Shown: positions 47,882-58,103, numbered from the stretch's first letter. The stretch is DNA of 64,000 nucleotides from Metaclostridioides mangenotii (GCF_018917235.1 NZ_JAHLOF010000005.1:121129-185128), one strand, 5' to 3'. Translations and numbers: made by a program. The notes: generated from the letters alone by a model not told the origin.

Positions 47882-49084
47882 TTATAAAACTCTCTTCGCT
47901 GTTACAAATCTTTGAGTGTAATATGATGACTCAATACTTGTCACTTTGATATTTTTTCCTGAAGATGGAGCATGTATCATACTTCCTCCACCAACGTAAA
48001 TACCAACGTGGCTTACTTGACCAGATCCATCAGTAGTAAAGAATACCATGTCTCCTGGTTGTAAATTTGATTTGCTTACAGTTTGTCCAAAATTAGCTTG
48101 CTCTTTAGATGTTCTAGGAATAGAAACCCCTACTGAGTTTTTAAATACATACTTAGTAAATCCAGAGCAGTCAAAGCTATTAGGACCCTCTGCTCCCCAT
48201 ACATATGGAAGACCTTGTTTAGAGTACGCTAAGTTTAGAACAGATTGTACTGATGATGAACTTGATGCTGGAACATCTAAAGATGAATCGTTAGACTCTT
48301 CTCCTGACGAATTAGATCCACTATTTGAAGATTCGTCGCTTCCAGAATTTGAAGATTCATCGCTTCCTGAGTTTGATGATTCATCGCTTCCCGAGTTTGA
48401 TGATTCGTCGCTTCCTGAGTTTGAGTTTGAGCTATCTTCAGTGCTTGTCTCTTCATTTCCTTGAGATGAATTTTCTTCATCTGTCGGATTGTTTTGTGTT
48501 TCAGTAGTAGCACCTTTAACACTTTCTGATCCAGAATTATATACTTCAACTATTGGAGATTCATCAGTTAAGTATTTTGCAAATACATAACCTTCTTGAT
48601 CTTTGTGCTTAACTTTTAGCCAATCTCCATTGTCCTCTAAAACTGTTACTGCTGTACCGTAATCTAATACTTCATGAACATCAGAATCTGTTCCTTCCTC
48701 TGCTCTAAAGTTTAGCTTACTAGCTTCAACATATCCGTCACATTCTTTTAGATCTAAATATTTAGCTGACATCCAACCTTCTAAAGATCCATTTTCTACT
48801 TTTAGCCAATCTCCTTGCTTACCTAGTACCTTAAAGTTATCTCCAGAATAAGCAACGTTTTGTACTTGTCCATCTACTTGTTCAGTTCTTACGTTTACCG
48901 CAACTCCATCTTTTACCACAGCTGTCTTAAATCTTATATCTTGATATTCTTGTGATTCTGTCATATCTATCTTTTCTACGTCTTGATTTTGTTGTGAATA
49001 ATCTGCGGGATTTGCATAAGACACTATGCTTGCAGATAAAGCCACTGCTGTAGCAAAGACTGGTGCAAAAATTTTCTTCCTCAT
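47882..49084 (-). CDS. secreted NlpC/P60 peptidoglycan endopeptidase with SH3 repeats
   Basis: The start is MRKKIFAPVF (49084) after AGGAGGAATTTT; a longer frame has no RBS. The protein of 400 residues has a signal peptide (about 1-25), two bacterial SH3 domains (about 50-110 and 118-180), a Ser/Gly/Asp linker with about five tandem copies of an eight-residue unit (SDESSNSG; about 215-265), and a C-terminal NlpC/P60 domain (about 283-400) with catalytic Cys in FDCSG, His in SHVGIY and HAP. It cuts peptide stems in the wall. No anchor is visible. Confidence 0.93.
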   Translation of the reverse strand: MRKKIFAPVFATAVALSASIVSYANPADYSQQNQDVEKIDMTESQEYQDIRFKTAVVKDGVAVNVRTEQVDGQVQNVAYSGDNFKVLGKQGDWLKVENGSLEGWMSAKYLDLKECDGYVEASKLNFRAEEGTDSDVHEVLDYGTAVTVLEDNGDWLKVKHKDQEGYVFAKYLTDESPIVEVYNSGSESVKGATTETQNNPTDEENSSQGNEETSTEDSSNSNSGSDESSNSGSDESSNSGSDESSNSGSDESSNSGSNSSGEESNDSSLDVPASSSSSVQSVLNLAYSKQGLPYVWGAEGPNSFDCSGFTKYVFKNSVGVSIPRTSKEQANFGQTVSKSNLQPGDMVFFTTDGSGQVSHVGIYVGGGSMIHAPSSGKNIKVTSIESSYYTQRFVTAKRVL

Positions 49085-49700
49085 AAAATTCCTCCTAAAA
49101 TTGACATATGTATATGTCTTTTTCATGAGTACATTTAAAAATCATCGAAAAGTATATACAAGATTTCGGATACTGTGCAATTGTAACCATTTTGTAATCA
49201 AAAGTTTCTACATTTATAGTATCCTTATATTAAGCAGTATTGTTATCTTTAATCTTGTATAGCAGTATGTATAGGATAATTAATTCGCCCAATTAATTAT
49301 TCACAAAACTTAATTTCTAAATATACATCATCTAGTTTATTATATCTTAAGGGTATATAAAAGTAAAGTTAAGCATAAATAATTTAGATATAGAGTATAA
49401 CAAATACACAAATAAGTTTGTGTATTTTTTGTTGTTCCAATGGATAAAGACAACTCTGTTTCCAATAATTACCTAATATTTATTTTAATTATTTGTTATC
49501 TAAAATTATATTTTAAACTTATTTAGTTTCTAAGTTATTCTTTTAGTAAGATAATTAAAGAACTAAAAAAGATTATCTTAAATAAATTTATATACGTTTT
49601 AAAATGTTTAGCAACAATATTTCTAATTAGTATCAAAAAAGGCGAGTCAAAATAACCCGCCTTTTATTATATAAGGATATCTAATTCAGCAAGCTGAATA
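49085..49700. other. intergenic stretch between NlpC/P60 and gluD
   Basis: AT-rich; it holds the promoter region of the NlpC/P60 gene, a hairpin AATACACAAA/TTTGTGTATT with T-run at about 49409-49437 and the gluD terminator. No gene is visible. Confidence 0.6.
49636..49665 (-). terminator. terminator of gluD
   Basis: AAAAGGCGGGTTA…TGACTCGCCTTTTTT; stem of about nine pairs and a T-run on the minus strand. Confidence 0.8.
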
Positions 49701-50948
49701 TTAGCACCATCCTCTTAATTGCATAGCAACTGCAACTCTCTTAATTGACATCATGAATGCAGCAGTTCTCATATCAACACCGAACTCTTCTTTTAAGTCC
49801 CATATAGCGTTGAAAGCATCAGTCATAGAAGCAACTTGTTTTTCTTGAACTTCTTCGAATGACCAGTTGTATCTTTGTAAGTTTTGTACCCACTCGAAGT
49901 AAGAAACTGTAACACCACCAGCATTAGCTAATATATCTGGAACTAAAGTTATTCCTTTATCGAAGAAGAACTTATCAGCTTCTGGAGTTGTTGGTCCATT
50001 AGCACCTTCACATATTAATTTAGCTTTTACATTTGGAGCTGTTTCTTCGTTTAATTGTTTTTCAAGAGCACATGGCATTAATATGTCAACTTCTCTCTCT
50101 AAAACTCTTATGTCAGAAGCTTCTGCACCTGGGAATCCTTTAATACATCTATGCTCAGCATTGTAAGCTAATAAAGCTTTCATATCTATTCCATCTGCAT
50201 TGTATATATTACCAGTATGGTCTTCTACTGCTATAACTTTAGCACCAAACTCTTCTATATATTTACCTGCATAACTACCAACGTTACCGCATCCTTGAAG
50301 ACCTACTGTAACTTTATGTAAATCTATTCCTAATTTATCAGCAGCTAATAAAGCCATTTTAGCAACACCGAATCCTGTAGCTTCTGTTCTAGCTAATGAT
50401 CCGTAGAATTCTACTGGTTTACCAGTGAATACCCCTGGTTGGAATTCTCCTGTTACTTTAGCAAATTCGTCAACCATCCAAGACATTATTTTACCATTAG
50501 TATTAACGTCTGGAGCTGGTATATCTTGTTTTTCTCCTATAACTGGAGCTATAGCTGCAGTATATCCTCTAGCTATTCTTTCTAATTCAGCTTCAGAGTA
50601 TTTAGAAGGATCTATAGTGATACCACCTTTACCCCCACCATAAGGTATTCCAACTACTCCACACTTAAATGTCATCCATATTGATAACGCTTTCACTTCG
50701 TCCATATCTACAGCTGGATGGAATCTAACTCCACCTTTGTATGGTCCACAAGCGTTGTTGTGTTGAGATCTGTATCCAGTTATAGTTTCGATTGTTCCAT
50801 CGTCCATTTTAACTGGGAAATTTACTTCTAATACTCTCATTGGGTTTTTAAGTACTTCGTAGATCTTTGGATCAAGTCCTAATTTTTCACATGCATTTTT
50901 AACTTGAGATTGTGCCATTTCAAATACATTTAAATCTTTACCTGACAT
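49701..50948 (-). CDS. gluD: NAD-type glutamate dehydrogenase
   Basis: This 415-residue cytosolic enzyme interconverts glutamate and 2-oxoglutarate. It has the substrate pocket KGGVRFHP and PYGGGKGGI with the catalytic Lys, the Asp in PAPDVNTNG, and a Rossmann motif GCGNVGSYAGKY (about 205). It is closely related in its first 25 residues (FEMAQSQVKNAC) to the C. difficile GluD but diverges after that. Monocistronic, with a strong SD (AAGGGGG). Confidence 0.95.
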   Translation of the reverse strand: MSGKDLNVFEMAQSQVKNACEKLGLDPKIYEVLKNPMRVLEVNFPVKMDDGTIETITGYRSQHNNACGPYKGGVRFHPAVDMDEVKALSIWMTFKCGVVGIPYGGGKGGITIDPSKYSEAELERIARGYTAAIAPVIGEKQDIPAPDVNTNGKIMSWMVDEFAKVTGEFQPGVFTGKPVEFYGSLARTEATGFGVAKMALLAADKLGIDLHKVTVGLQGCGNVGSYAGKYIEEFGAKVIAVEDHTGNIYNADGIDMKALLAYNAEHRCIKGFPGAEASDIRVLEREVDILMPCALEKQLNEETAPNVKAKLICEGANGPTTPEADKFFFDKGITLVPDILANAGGVTVSYFEWVQNLQRYNWSFEEVQEKQVASMTDAFNAIWDLKEEFGVDMRTAAFMMSIKRVAVAMQLRGWC

Positions 50949-51666
50949 TTTGAAAGCCCCCTTAAATTCAATTATTGTTATGTATACTCTCTATCCTTAG
51001 GAAAAACCATTTCCTAAGTTTACACTTAGATTATAGCATACTTTATCTAATATTAGTATAGCAATTTTAAGATTATTTTTTAACTTTAATACATTATTTA
51101 TTTTTATAATTAAGTTATTTCAGAAAATTCACTTTATTCTTTAAACTAACTCATTTTATTTATCTGTTGCAAAATATGAATAAAACCACCCAAAATATGC
51201 TTTGAAACATTAAAATTAGGTGGTTTTTATTCTATTAAATGTTACACGATATAACTGAATTCTCCATTTTCCTCGACACTAAAAAAGTCTGCATAACTCA
51301 ATTCAAAAATTCTTTCTTAAAGTTTAGAAATTTCTTCTCCATATATATCATTTTTTTTATAAACGAATTATTTATAGTAGTCGCCTCTTTTTCTAGTTAC
51401 AACACTATAAATATTATCCTCTGGCGTATTCATATCTATTTCTATATGATCCCTACTTATATTATCAATACTTTCTAAATCTATTAAATAACATTATCAT
51501 TAGAACTGTTAATTTTCACATTAATTTTTGTAATAATTTTCTAAATATTCATAAATAGTAAACTTCTTTTTACAATCAAATATAAAATAAATATTATTGT
51601 TATCTATAATAATATTTGTTATAATACTATTGAATATAAAATACATATCTAAAGGAGGATTTTAAA
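50949..51666. other. intergenic stretch upstream of ferredoxin
   Basis: It contains the gluD promoter side, a hairpin at 51182-51231 (AAAACCACC/GGTGGTTTT with T-run) and the ferredoxin promoter and RBS (AAAGGAGG). No gene is visible. Confidence 0.55.
51182..51231 (+). terminator. hairpin with T-run
   Basis: AATAAAACCACC … GGTGGTTTTTATT. No plus-strand gene lies upstream, so its role is unclear. Confidence 0.5.
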
Positions 51667-51837
51667 ATGGCATATAAAATTAATGACGCTTGTATAAGCT
51701 GTGGAGCATGTGAGGCTGAATGTCCAGTTAGCTGTATATCAGCAGGAGACGATAAATATGTAATAGATGCAGATACTTGTATAGATTGTGGATCTTGTGC
51801 AGGTGTATGTCCAGTTGACGCTCCTCAAGGAGAATAA
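51667..51837 (+). CDS. 2[4Fe-4S] ferredoxin
   Basis: The 56-residue protein starts MAYKINDACISCGACEAECP after AAAGGAGGATTTTAAA. Two CxxCxxCxxxCP motifs (CISCGACEAECP and CIDCGSCAGVCP) bind two 4Fe-4S clusters, the classical clostridial ferredoxin that carries electrons in anaerobic metabolism. A terminator follows directly. Confidence 0.96.
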   Translation: MAYKINDACISCGACEAECPVSCISAGDDKYVIDADTCIDCGSCAGVCPVDAPQGE

Positions 51838-51854
51838 TTAAAAAAGACTATAAA

Positions 51855-51892
51855 AAGACTGACTTAGGACAATCCTAAATCAGTCTTTTTTT
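51855..51892 (+). terminator. terminator of ferredoxin gene
   Basis: AAGACTGACTTAGGA/TCCTAAATCAGTCTT then TTTTTT. Confidence 0.85.
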
Positions 51893-51911
51893 TACTTATT
51901 TTTATATAATA

Positions 51912-52541
51912 TTAGCTTTCTTCTTTCATAAGGTATGAAAGTGTAAATAAGCTTTCTGTTAAGTTAACATTTTCAACTATAACACCTTCTGGTACTTCTA
52001 AGTCTATAGGTGCAAAATTCCAAACTCCCTTAACTCCCGCTTTTGTAACTCTATCTATAACCTCTTGTGCTCCATTTTTTGGTATACACATTACAGCTAT
52101 ATCTATGTTGTTTTCCTTTATAAAGTCTTCTATAATGTCTGGATCCAAAACATCAAATTCCCTAATTTTAAGACCAATTATTCTAGGATTTGCATCGAAA
52201 AGTGCTTTTATCTCAAATCCCGCGTTTCTAAATCCTGAATAGTTTGCTATCGCTTGTCCTAAATTACCTGCCCCAATAAGTATTGCATTGTATTTTTTAT
52301 CTAAACCTAGTATCTTCCCAATCTCAGTGTATAGAGCTTCAACATTATAGCCATAACCCTGCTGTCCAAATCCCCCAAAATTATTTAAGTCTTGTCTTAT
52401 TTGTGATGCAGTAAACCCTATGATATCACTCAATTCCTTTGAAGATATTCTCTGTATATCTCTATCCAATAAGTCACCAAGATATCTATGGTACTTTGGT
52501 AATCTTCGTATAACTGCCATTGAAATATTCTTGTTAGTCAC
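51912..52541 (-). CDS. rex: redox-sensing repressor Rex
   Basis: This 209-residue protein has an N-terminal winged helix (about 8-75; IRRLPKYHRYLGDLL and GFTASQIRQDLNNFG) and a Rossmann domain with GAGNLGQAIANY (about 91-102) that binds NADH/NAD. It represses fermentation genes when NADH is low. It is divergent from the ABC-F gene, about 140 bases away. Confidence 0.96.
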   Translation of the reverse strand: MTNKNISMAVIRRLPKYHRYLGDLLDRDIQRISSKELSDIIGFTASQIRQDLNNFGGFGQQGYGYNVEALYTEIGKILGLDKKYNAILIGAGNLGQAIANYSGFRNAGFEIKALFDANPRIIGLKIREFDVLDPDIIEDFIKENNIDIAVMCIPKNGAQEVIDRVTKAGVKGVWNFAPIDLEVPEGVIVENVNLTESLFTLSYLMKEES

Positions 52542-52682
52542 ACAATCACTCCTTCTTACAGATTTCTATTTCTATGTTTCCTCATTTATTGACGTTTCAT
52601 TGATAAAAACTAATATATATAAGCTTGATTATATTATATCAAAATATTATAATTTTAGATAGTTCAAGGAGGTGGAAATTTT

Positions 52683-54596
52683 ATGATTGTTTTGTCATGT
52701 AACAATCTTAGCAAAAACTTTGGCATAGAGTCAATATTTAATAATGTAGATTTTACGGTTAATGAGGGAGACAAAGTTGGTGTTGTAGGTGTCAACGGTA
52801 CTGGAAAAACTACTTTATTCAAGATAATTGCAGGCATTTACGAGTATGATACTGGCCATATTTATACCTCTAAAGATTGCGAAATTGGATATTTAGAACA
52901 GAATACTAATTTTAACTCAAACAATACTATATTAGATGAAGTCTTAGAAGTTTTCGATGATTTAATAAATATGGAAAAAGAACTAAGAAGTTTAGAGAAT
53001 AAAATAGCTGAAGAAAGTACGAAAACTAACTCAACTATATTGGAAAAGTTAATGGATGATTACTCTCATAAATTAGAACTTTTTTCTGATTTAAATGGAT
53101 ATGGTTATAAATCCGAAGCTAAAGGTGTACTGAAAGGCCTAGGATTCAACGACATCGATTTTGATAAACAGATCAATGTACTTTCAGGTGGAGAAAAAAC
53201 TAGGGTTCTTTTAAGTAAATTACTTCTTAAAAATCCTACTCTACTACTACTCGATGAGCCTACTAACCATCTAGATGCAGATGCTATCGAATGGTTGGAG
53301 CTTTTTTTAAGACAGTATAGAGGAACTGTTTTAGCAATATCGCACGATAGATATTTCTTAGATCAAACAGTCAACAGAATATTTGAGCTTAACAATAAGA
53401 AGCTTAAACAATATAACGGTAACTACTCTGACTTTATAGTGGCATCTAAAACCGAAAAAGAAATAGAACAAAAAAAATACGAAGATCAGCAGAAAGATAT
53501 CAAAAAACAAGAAGAATCTATTGAAAGGCTAAAAGCATACGGAAGGGAAAAGCACCTAAAAAGGGCACGTAGTAAAGAAAAAGCGCTCGATAAAGTAGAG
53601 TTAGTCGATAAACCAGATGCAGATAGAGAAAGAGCACGTATTAGATTTTCTCCATCTGTACAAAGTGGAAATGACGTACTAGCTTTAAGAGATATTTCTA
53701 TGGGTTATGGAGAGAGAATTTTATTCAAAGATCTAAATCTTGATATCTACCGTGGTGAAAAAATTGCACTTATAGGTGACAATGGAATAGGTAAATCTAC
53801 TCTATTTAAAATTATAGATAATGAAATAAAACCGCTATCTGGTACAGTTAAATTTGGTGCTAAAGTTCAAATTGCGTATTTTCATCAAGAGCAAAAGACT
53901 TTAAATTTAAATAATACTATCATCGATGAAATCTGGGAAAACAACACTCACTTAACTCAAACATCTATAAGAAATATGTTAGGTGCTTTCTTATTTAAAG
54001 ATGATGATGTATTTAAAAAAATATCAACATTAAGTGGTGGGGAAAGGTCTCGTGTAGCTATATTAAAGATGATTCTTTCTAATGCAAACTTACTTCTCTT
54101 AGATGAGCCAACCAATCACTTAGATATAGACTCGAAAGAAGTATTAGAAGAAGCACTATCAAACTACACTGGTACAATATTTACTATTTCTCATGATAGA
54201 TACTTTATAAATACAATCGCAACAAAAATATTGGTATTAGATGAGAATGGAATAACTGAATACCTTGGAAACTATGACTATTATGTTGATAAGAAAAGGC
54301 AAATGTCTGAAATGAATATTGTAGAAGAAGAACCTGAAAAAACAAAAACTCAATTAAAGGAAGAGAAAAGAAAACAAAGAGAACAACGTGAAATAGAGAA
54401 AAAATCAAGGTTAGAGAGACAAAATATTGAAAAAGAAATTGAGAATTTAGAAAATCAAATAGTTTATTTAGATGAGATGCTCTGCCAAGAGGAGGTCTAC
54501 TCTAATCCAGAGAAATCTAAAGATGTAAATCAAGAAAAGCTTAGCAATGAAGAAAAACTTTTACATCTTTATGAAGAATGGGAAAAACTAATATAA
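52683..54596 (+). CDS. ABC-F family ATPase
   Basis: This 637-residue soluble protein has two ABC modules with Walker A GVNGTGKTT (about 37-45) and GDNGIGKST, signatures LSGGEKTR and LSGGERSR, a linker (about 250-305) and a C-terminal coiled coil (about 540-637), with no membrane segments. ABC-F proteins act on the ribosome in translation or antibiotic protection. Sequence and length fit the YdiF-like group rather than a known resistance protein. Confidence 0.9.
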   Translation: MIVLSCNNLSKNFGIESIFNNVDFTVNEGDKVGVVGVNGTGKTTLFKIIAGIYEYDTGHIYTSKDCEIGYLEQNTNFNSNNTILDEVLEVFDDLINMEKELRSLENKIAEESTKTNSTILEKLMDDYSHKLELFSDLNGYGYKSEAKGVLKGLGFNDIDFDKQINVLSGGEKTRVLLSKLLLKNPTLLLLDEPTNHLDADAIEWLELFLRQYRGTVLAISHDRYFLDQTVNRIFELNNKKLKQYNGNYSDFIVASKTEKEIEQKKYEDQQKDIKKQEESIERLKAYGREKHLKRARSKEKALDKVELVDKPDADRERARIRFSPSVQSGNDVLALRDISMGYGERILFKDLNLDIYRGEKIALIGDNGIGKSTLFKIIDNEIKPLSGTVKFGAKVQIAYFHQEQKTLNLNNTIIDEIWENNTHLTQTSIRNMLGAFLFKDDDVFKKISTLSGGERSRVAILKMILSNANLLLLDEPTNHLDIDSKEVLEEALSNYTGTIFTISHDRYFINTIATKILVLDENGITEYLGNYDYYVDKKRQMSEMNIVEEEPEKTKTQLKEEKRKQREQREIEKKSRLERQNIEKEIENLENQIVYLDEMLCQEEVYSNPEKSKDVNQEKLSNEEKLLHLYEEWEKLI

Positions 54597-54696
54597 CTTT
54601 GATTTTTATTTAACAATTCAGATTCATATTCATGAACTTTTATCAATATATCAAAATTTATGAATAACTAAAACTAAATATGAAAGTGGTGATTTA

Positions 54697-56073
54697 TTGA
54701 GCCTAGAATTATCATTAAATGAGGAAAATAAGAAATTTTATAAAATCTTATTTTTCTTATGTATACCAATAATTATTCAAAATTTAATTTCTGCATCTGT
54801 AAATGTCATTGATACAGTTATGGTAAGTGGTCTGGGAGAAACTTCAGTTGCTTCTATAGGTATAGCGAACCAAGTTTTCTTCCTATTTAACATGTCTTTA
54901 TCAGGCGTAACTGGTGGAGCTAGTGTATTTATTTCACAGTTTTATGGAAAAGAAGACACAAATAATATAAGAAAAGTTGTTGGACTTAGTTGTGGGTTTG
55001 CATTAATTTTATCTTTATTATTTCTTATACCTGTCTCTTTGAAACCAGAATTAATTATACATATTTTTTCATATGATCAAGAAGTCGTAAGAATATGTAA
55101 AGACTATTTCAGTATCGTTATTTTTTCATATCCGCTTATTGCTATTAGCACTGTTTTTAGCACTGGATCTAGAAGTATAAGAAACCCAAAACTTGGTATG
55201 ATATGTAGTCTATTCGCACTTATTGCAAATATTATTTTAAACTACGGTCTTATTTTCGGAAATTTGGGAATGCCTAACCTTGGTGTCAAAGGTGCAGCTT
55301 TAGCCACTGTTATAGCTAGAGTAATTGAGATAATATTATTATTATCTTACGTGTACATTTATAAAAAAAATTATGCACTAAGATTTGGAATATCAAATCT
55401 TAAATCTATTACTAAAGATTTTACTGGTAAATTTTTATCTAAAGGTATTCCAATATTTTTAAATGACTCTGCATGGGCGTTTGGAACAGTCCTTTACGCC
55501 GTTGCTTATTCCAAAGCAGGTACTTCTGCTATCGCTTCTAGCCAAATAGCTACTACCACAGGAAATTTCTTTATTATGACTTGTGTTTGTATTGCCTCTG
55601 GTGGTGGAATAATGCTCGGAAATGAACTTGGAGCTGATAAAATAAAAAAAGCTATAGAGTATGCAAAAAAATTCTCTATACTCGTTGTAATTGCAGGAGT
55701 TATCATGGGTGGGCTGCTTGTTTTAAACATACCATCCTTATTGAAAATGTTTAATGTAGCTGACAACTTATCACCTAACATAATAAAGATTTTTATAATA
55801 CTCGGAGTATTTATGCCTCTTAAAGCCTTTAACACACTTATGATAATTGGAATTCTCAGAAGCGGTGGAGACACTAAATATGCACTATTTTTAGAGCAAG
55901 GTAGTATGTGGTTTGCTGCTCTGCCACTTACATTCTTCGCTGCATTTAAAGGTTATCCTATATATCTCTTATTTTTATTAACATATACCGAGGAATTAAT
56001 GAAATTTATATTCGGACTTCCTAGGGTTCTTTCTAAAAAATGGGCGGCCAATATTGTTAAAGAGATTGATTAA
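54697..56073 (+). CDS. MATE-family multidrug efflux protein
   Basis: This 458-residue protein starts at TTG (54697) after GAAAGTGGTGATTTA. It has 12 membrane segments in two homologous halves (about 1-225 and 240-450). It opens with the MATE repeat FLCIPIIIQNLISASVNVID and has motifs such as GVTGGASVFISQFYG. It exports drugs or metabolites with Na+ or H+. It follows the ABC-F gene by 100 bases. A terminator lies at 56092. Confidence 0.9.
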   Translation: MSLELSLNEENKKFYKILFFLCIPIIIQNLISASVNVIDTVMVSGLGETSVASIGIANQVFFLFNMSLSGVTGGASVFISQFYGKEDTNNIRKVVGLSCGFALILSLLFLIPVSLKPELIIHIFSYDQEVVRICKDYFSIVIFSYPLIAISTVFSTGSRSIRNPKLGMICSLFALIANIILNYGLIFGNLGMPNLGVKGAALATVIARVIEIILLLSYVYIYKKNYALRFGISNLKSITKDFTGKFLSKGIPIFLNDSAWAFGTVLYAVAYSKAGTSAIASSQIATTTGNFFIMTCVCIASGGGIMLGNELGADKIKKAIEYAKKFSILVVIAGVIMGGLLVLNIPSLLKMFNVADNLSPNIIKIFIILGVFMPLKAFNTLMIIGILRSGGDTKYALFLEQGSMWFAALPLTFFAAFKGYPIYLLFLLTYTEELMKFIFGLPRVLSKKWAANIVKEID

Positions 56074-56091
56074 AAATATATAAATCAACAA

Positions 56092-56131
56092 AAATGCCGG
56101 CTTCTGTATAATTTACAGAAACCGGCTTTTT
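56092..56131 (+). terminator. terminator of MATE gene
   Basis: GCCGGCTTCTGTA…TACAGAAACCGGC stem followed by TTTTTATT. Confidence 0.85.
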
Positions 56132-56139
56132 ATTGATTT

Positions 56140-56539
56140 ATATATTTTGAAATGTGTATTTACATATTTTTATCAAGCCTAATGTTGCTATTTTATGTCT
56201 ATCGTTAACATAAAAAATCTATTATTTAAAAATGTCCACTATACATTTTATATCTTCTCTATTACCTAATGTAATAGTTTGTTTGTAAGAATTTTTTACT
56301 TATTAATTTATTTTTCACTACGATTATTTATTTTATCTATAATTTGATCTTGTATTACTTTATATAAAATTTATTTATGTTTATCGTGTACCCAATAATT
56401 TTTTATTACTTAATTTTATTCAAATAATTAATATCTTACATAATAACTTTGATAATTTTTCTTTTGTTTTAATACTTCAATGTATACCTATAATTATATT
56501 TCTTATATCCCTTAATATTTTTCCTAAATACTTGTTTAT
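56140..56539. other. AT-rich intergenic stretch
   Basis: I see nothing in it beyond AT-rich, non-coding sequence. Confidence 0.5.
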
Positions 56540-57127
56540 TTACTCTTTCACAATTATATATCCTATACTTGTTTTTCTTCCCATATTATTTACCCTTTTG
56601 TAATACGAGTCATCACTCTCATTTTCATTCCTCGGAACATATACATCAAATCTATTTACTGTGTTGAAATGTTTATTGCTTCCAGTATCCTCGACGACCT
56701 TATGTCCTTGCCCCTCTATATATAAATCAGTTCCAAATTTCAAAAAGTTATTTGCTACAGTTTTACTATTCATATTAACACCTGAAGCTGTTTTTAGTCC
56801 ATAAGGACCATTTTCACATGCCAAACTTGAATAATAAGTTATCTTACAAACTATAGGCTTTATCTCTTTGATCTTTATGCCAAGCTCCTTTTCCAAATCA
56901 GTCTTAACCATTAAGTTTTTGTATTCATCACTATTAATGTAATCGTTTAAACCTTTGTTTAGAGCAGTACTTACCTCTGCAACCATATGAGTTTGTCCTT
57001 TTCTAAACATCACATTATCTGCTTTTTGTAACTCTGTATCACTGTCAGCATAAATCTTTACAGTGACTAGTAGAAATAATAACGTACTAATCAAAACCCA
57101 CGATATCTTTTTTCGAATAAAAATCAC
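56540..57127 (-). CDS. secreted 3D-domain protein
   Basis: This 195-residue protein has a signal peptide (about 1-28, KIYA-DS), a short helical region, and a C-terminal 3D domain (about 90-195; ITYYSSLACENGPYGLKTAS, GTDLYIEG, DVYVPR) like the lytic proteins YabE and YocH. It is short and has no wall-binding repeats. The position beside the phage remnants may be by chance. The last Asp motif (NRFDVYV) is kept. Confidence 0.8.
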   Translation of the reverse strand: MIFIRKKISWVLISTLLFLLVTVKIYADSDTELQKADNVMFRKGQTHMVAEVSTALNKGLNDYINSDEYKNLMVKTDLEKELGIKIKEIKPIVCKITYYSSLACENGPYGLKTASGVNMNSKTVANNFLKFGTDLYIEGQGHKVVEDTGSNKHFNTVNRFDVYVPRNENESDDSYYKRVNNMGRKTSIGYIIVKE

Positions 57128-57588
57128 TCCTTATAATTTATAATTATCTATCAAAGTTTCTCTTCTTTTTGACTAATGGGATATTCTTTTAGTTTGATAC
57201 TTTAATAGTTTATTGCAATACATCTATTTTTTCAACATATTTCTTTATTTCCTTTTTTAATTTGATGGATTCTCCTGTCGCTTTTTCTGCCTCATTATTG
57301 TGAAATCTTTTATATCTATATTCCAGTAATCCACCAATTATTACTCACAAAAACAATGTCATTGCATTAGTTAATATAATATTCATAACACTCTCCAAAT
57401 GTTCTTATTTACTAAGGTTCATTAATTTATTTTCTATAGTATCTAATTTTTTTATGTAGTTTTCTAAGTCTTCTATTATAAAATTATAATTTAATTTTAG
57501 ATGTTCCTTTTTTAATTACTTTTTACAATCATCATTGGGATAAATTACATACAAAAATTATTTCGTAAATCACATTTGTCCTTTCATT
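57128..57588. other. stretch with small decayed phage ORFs
   Basis: It holds the TGA-interrupted ORF at 57210-57386. On the minus strand around 57410-57500, KKEHLKLNYNFIIEDLENYI and KLDTIENKLMNLSK follow in frame, a small coiled-coil piece without a start codon. Confidence 0.45.
57210..57386 (-). pseudogene. small phage-type membrane ORF with in-frame TGA
   Basis: The minus strand reads MNIILTNAMTLFL, TGA, VIIGGLLEYRYKRFHNN and a charged tail KKEIKKYVEKIDVLQ in one frame of 58 codons. The stop splits a membrane segment. RBS AGAG is weak. It looks like a small phage accessory gene with a nonsense change; selenocysteine is not indicated because I see no SECIS hairpin. Confidence 0.45.
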
Positions 57589-57906
57589 TTAGTAAAAAAA
57601 CTCCTCATACAACATTATCATCCAACAACTTTTGCATAGTATTGAATATGTTCCTTTATTAAATTTCGGGAACAGATCGGAATTTTCCTCTGTTTTTAGA
57701 TTTATTGTTATTTTTTTACATTTAGAACAAATACAACTATCATATTTAAGTGCTATAAGTGTTGGATTAAATCTTTGATATACAACTAAATTTTCTTTAC
57801 ACTTTTTACATATAAGTTCAATATATTCTTGGCCATTTAAAAAGTGAAGCTCTTCTGAAAGTTCAAACTTGTATTTACAAATTGGACACTCAATAACTGT
57901 ATTCAT
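57589..57906 (-). CDS. Cys-rich zinc-ribbon protein of prophage remnant
   Basis: This 105-residue protein has three CxxC pairs (CPIC, CKKC, CSKC) and a further CKSC, so it probably binds zinc. No known family. It starts two bases after the stop of the 64-residue gene upstream, so both are cotranscribed after the endolysin gene, in the lysogenic-conversion slot of clostridial phages. Confidence 0.65.
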   Translation of the reverse strand: MNTVIECPICKYKFELSEELHFLNGQEYIELICKKCKENLVVYQRFNPTLIALKYDSCICSKCKKITINLKTEENSDLFPKFNKGTYSILCKSCWMIMLYEEFFY

Positions 57907-57908
57907 CT

Positions 57909-58103
57909 TTATATACTCACTTCTAATATGTCATTTGCTATATTTTGTAGTGTTGATACTATTCCTCCCTCGATTGTTACAAATTCAATAATATCTTTAA
58001 AATCTATATCTTCTTTCTTCAAAATGTTTTCCAAGTTTTCCGTTTTTTCCTTTACTTCTACTAATCTATACACTTGATTTGATCTGAAACTTTCATTTAG
58101 CAT
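57909..58103 (-). CDS. small protein of prophage remnant
   Basis: This 64-residue protein is helical and charged (VKEKTENLENILKKEDIDFK) with no membrane segment. RBS GAGAGGGGAGAGAAAA is strong. It follows the endolysin gene on the same strand. I recognise no family. Confidence 0.6.
   Translation of the reverse strand: MLNESFRSNQVYRLVEVKEKTENLENILKKEDIDFKDIIEFVTIEGGIVSTLQNIANDILEVSI

Noticed and set aside
48277..48549. Open frames antisense to and overlapping the NlpC/P60 linker
   Set aside because: They are shadows of the repetitive Ser/Asp linker codons and lack RBSs.
51239..51478. 79-codon plus-strand frame upstream of ferredoxin
   Set aside because: No RBS and AT-driven composition; non-coding is more likely.
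57210..57386. Selenoprotein reading of the in-frame TGA
   Set aside because: No SECIS-like hairpin is evident just after the TGA, and the neighbourhood is decayed phage DNA.
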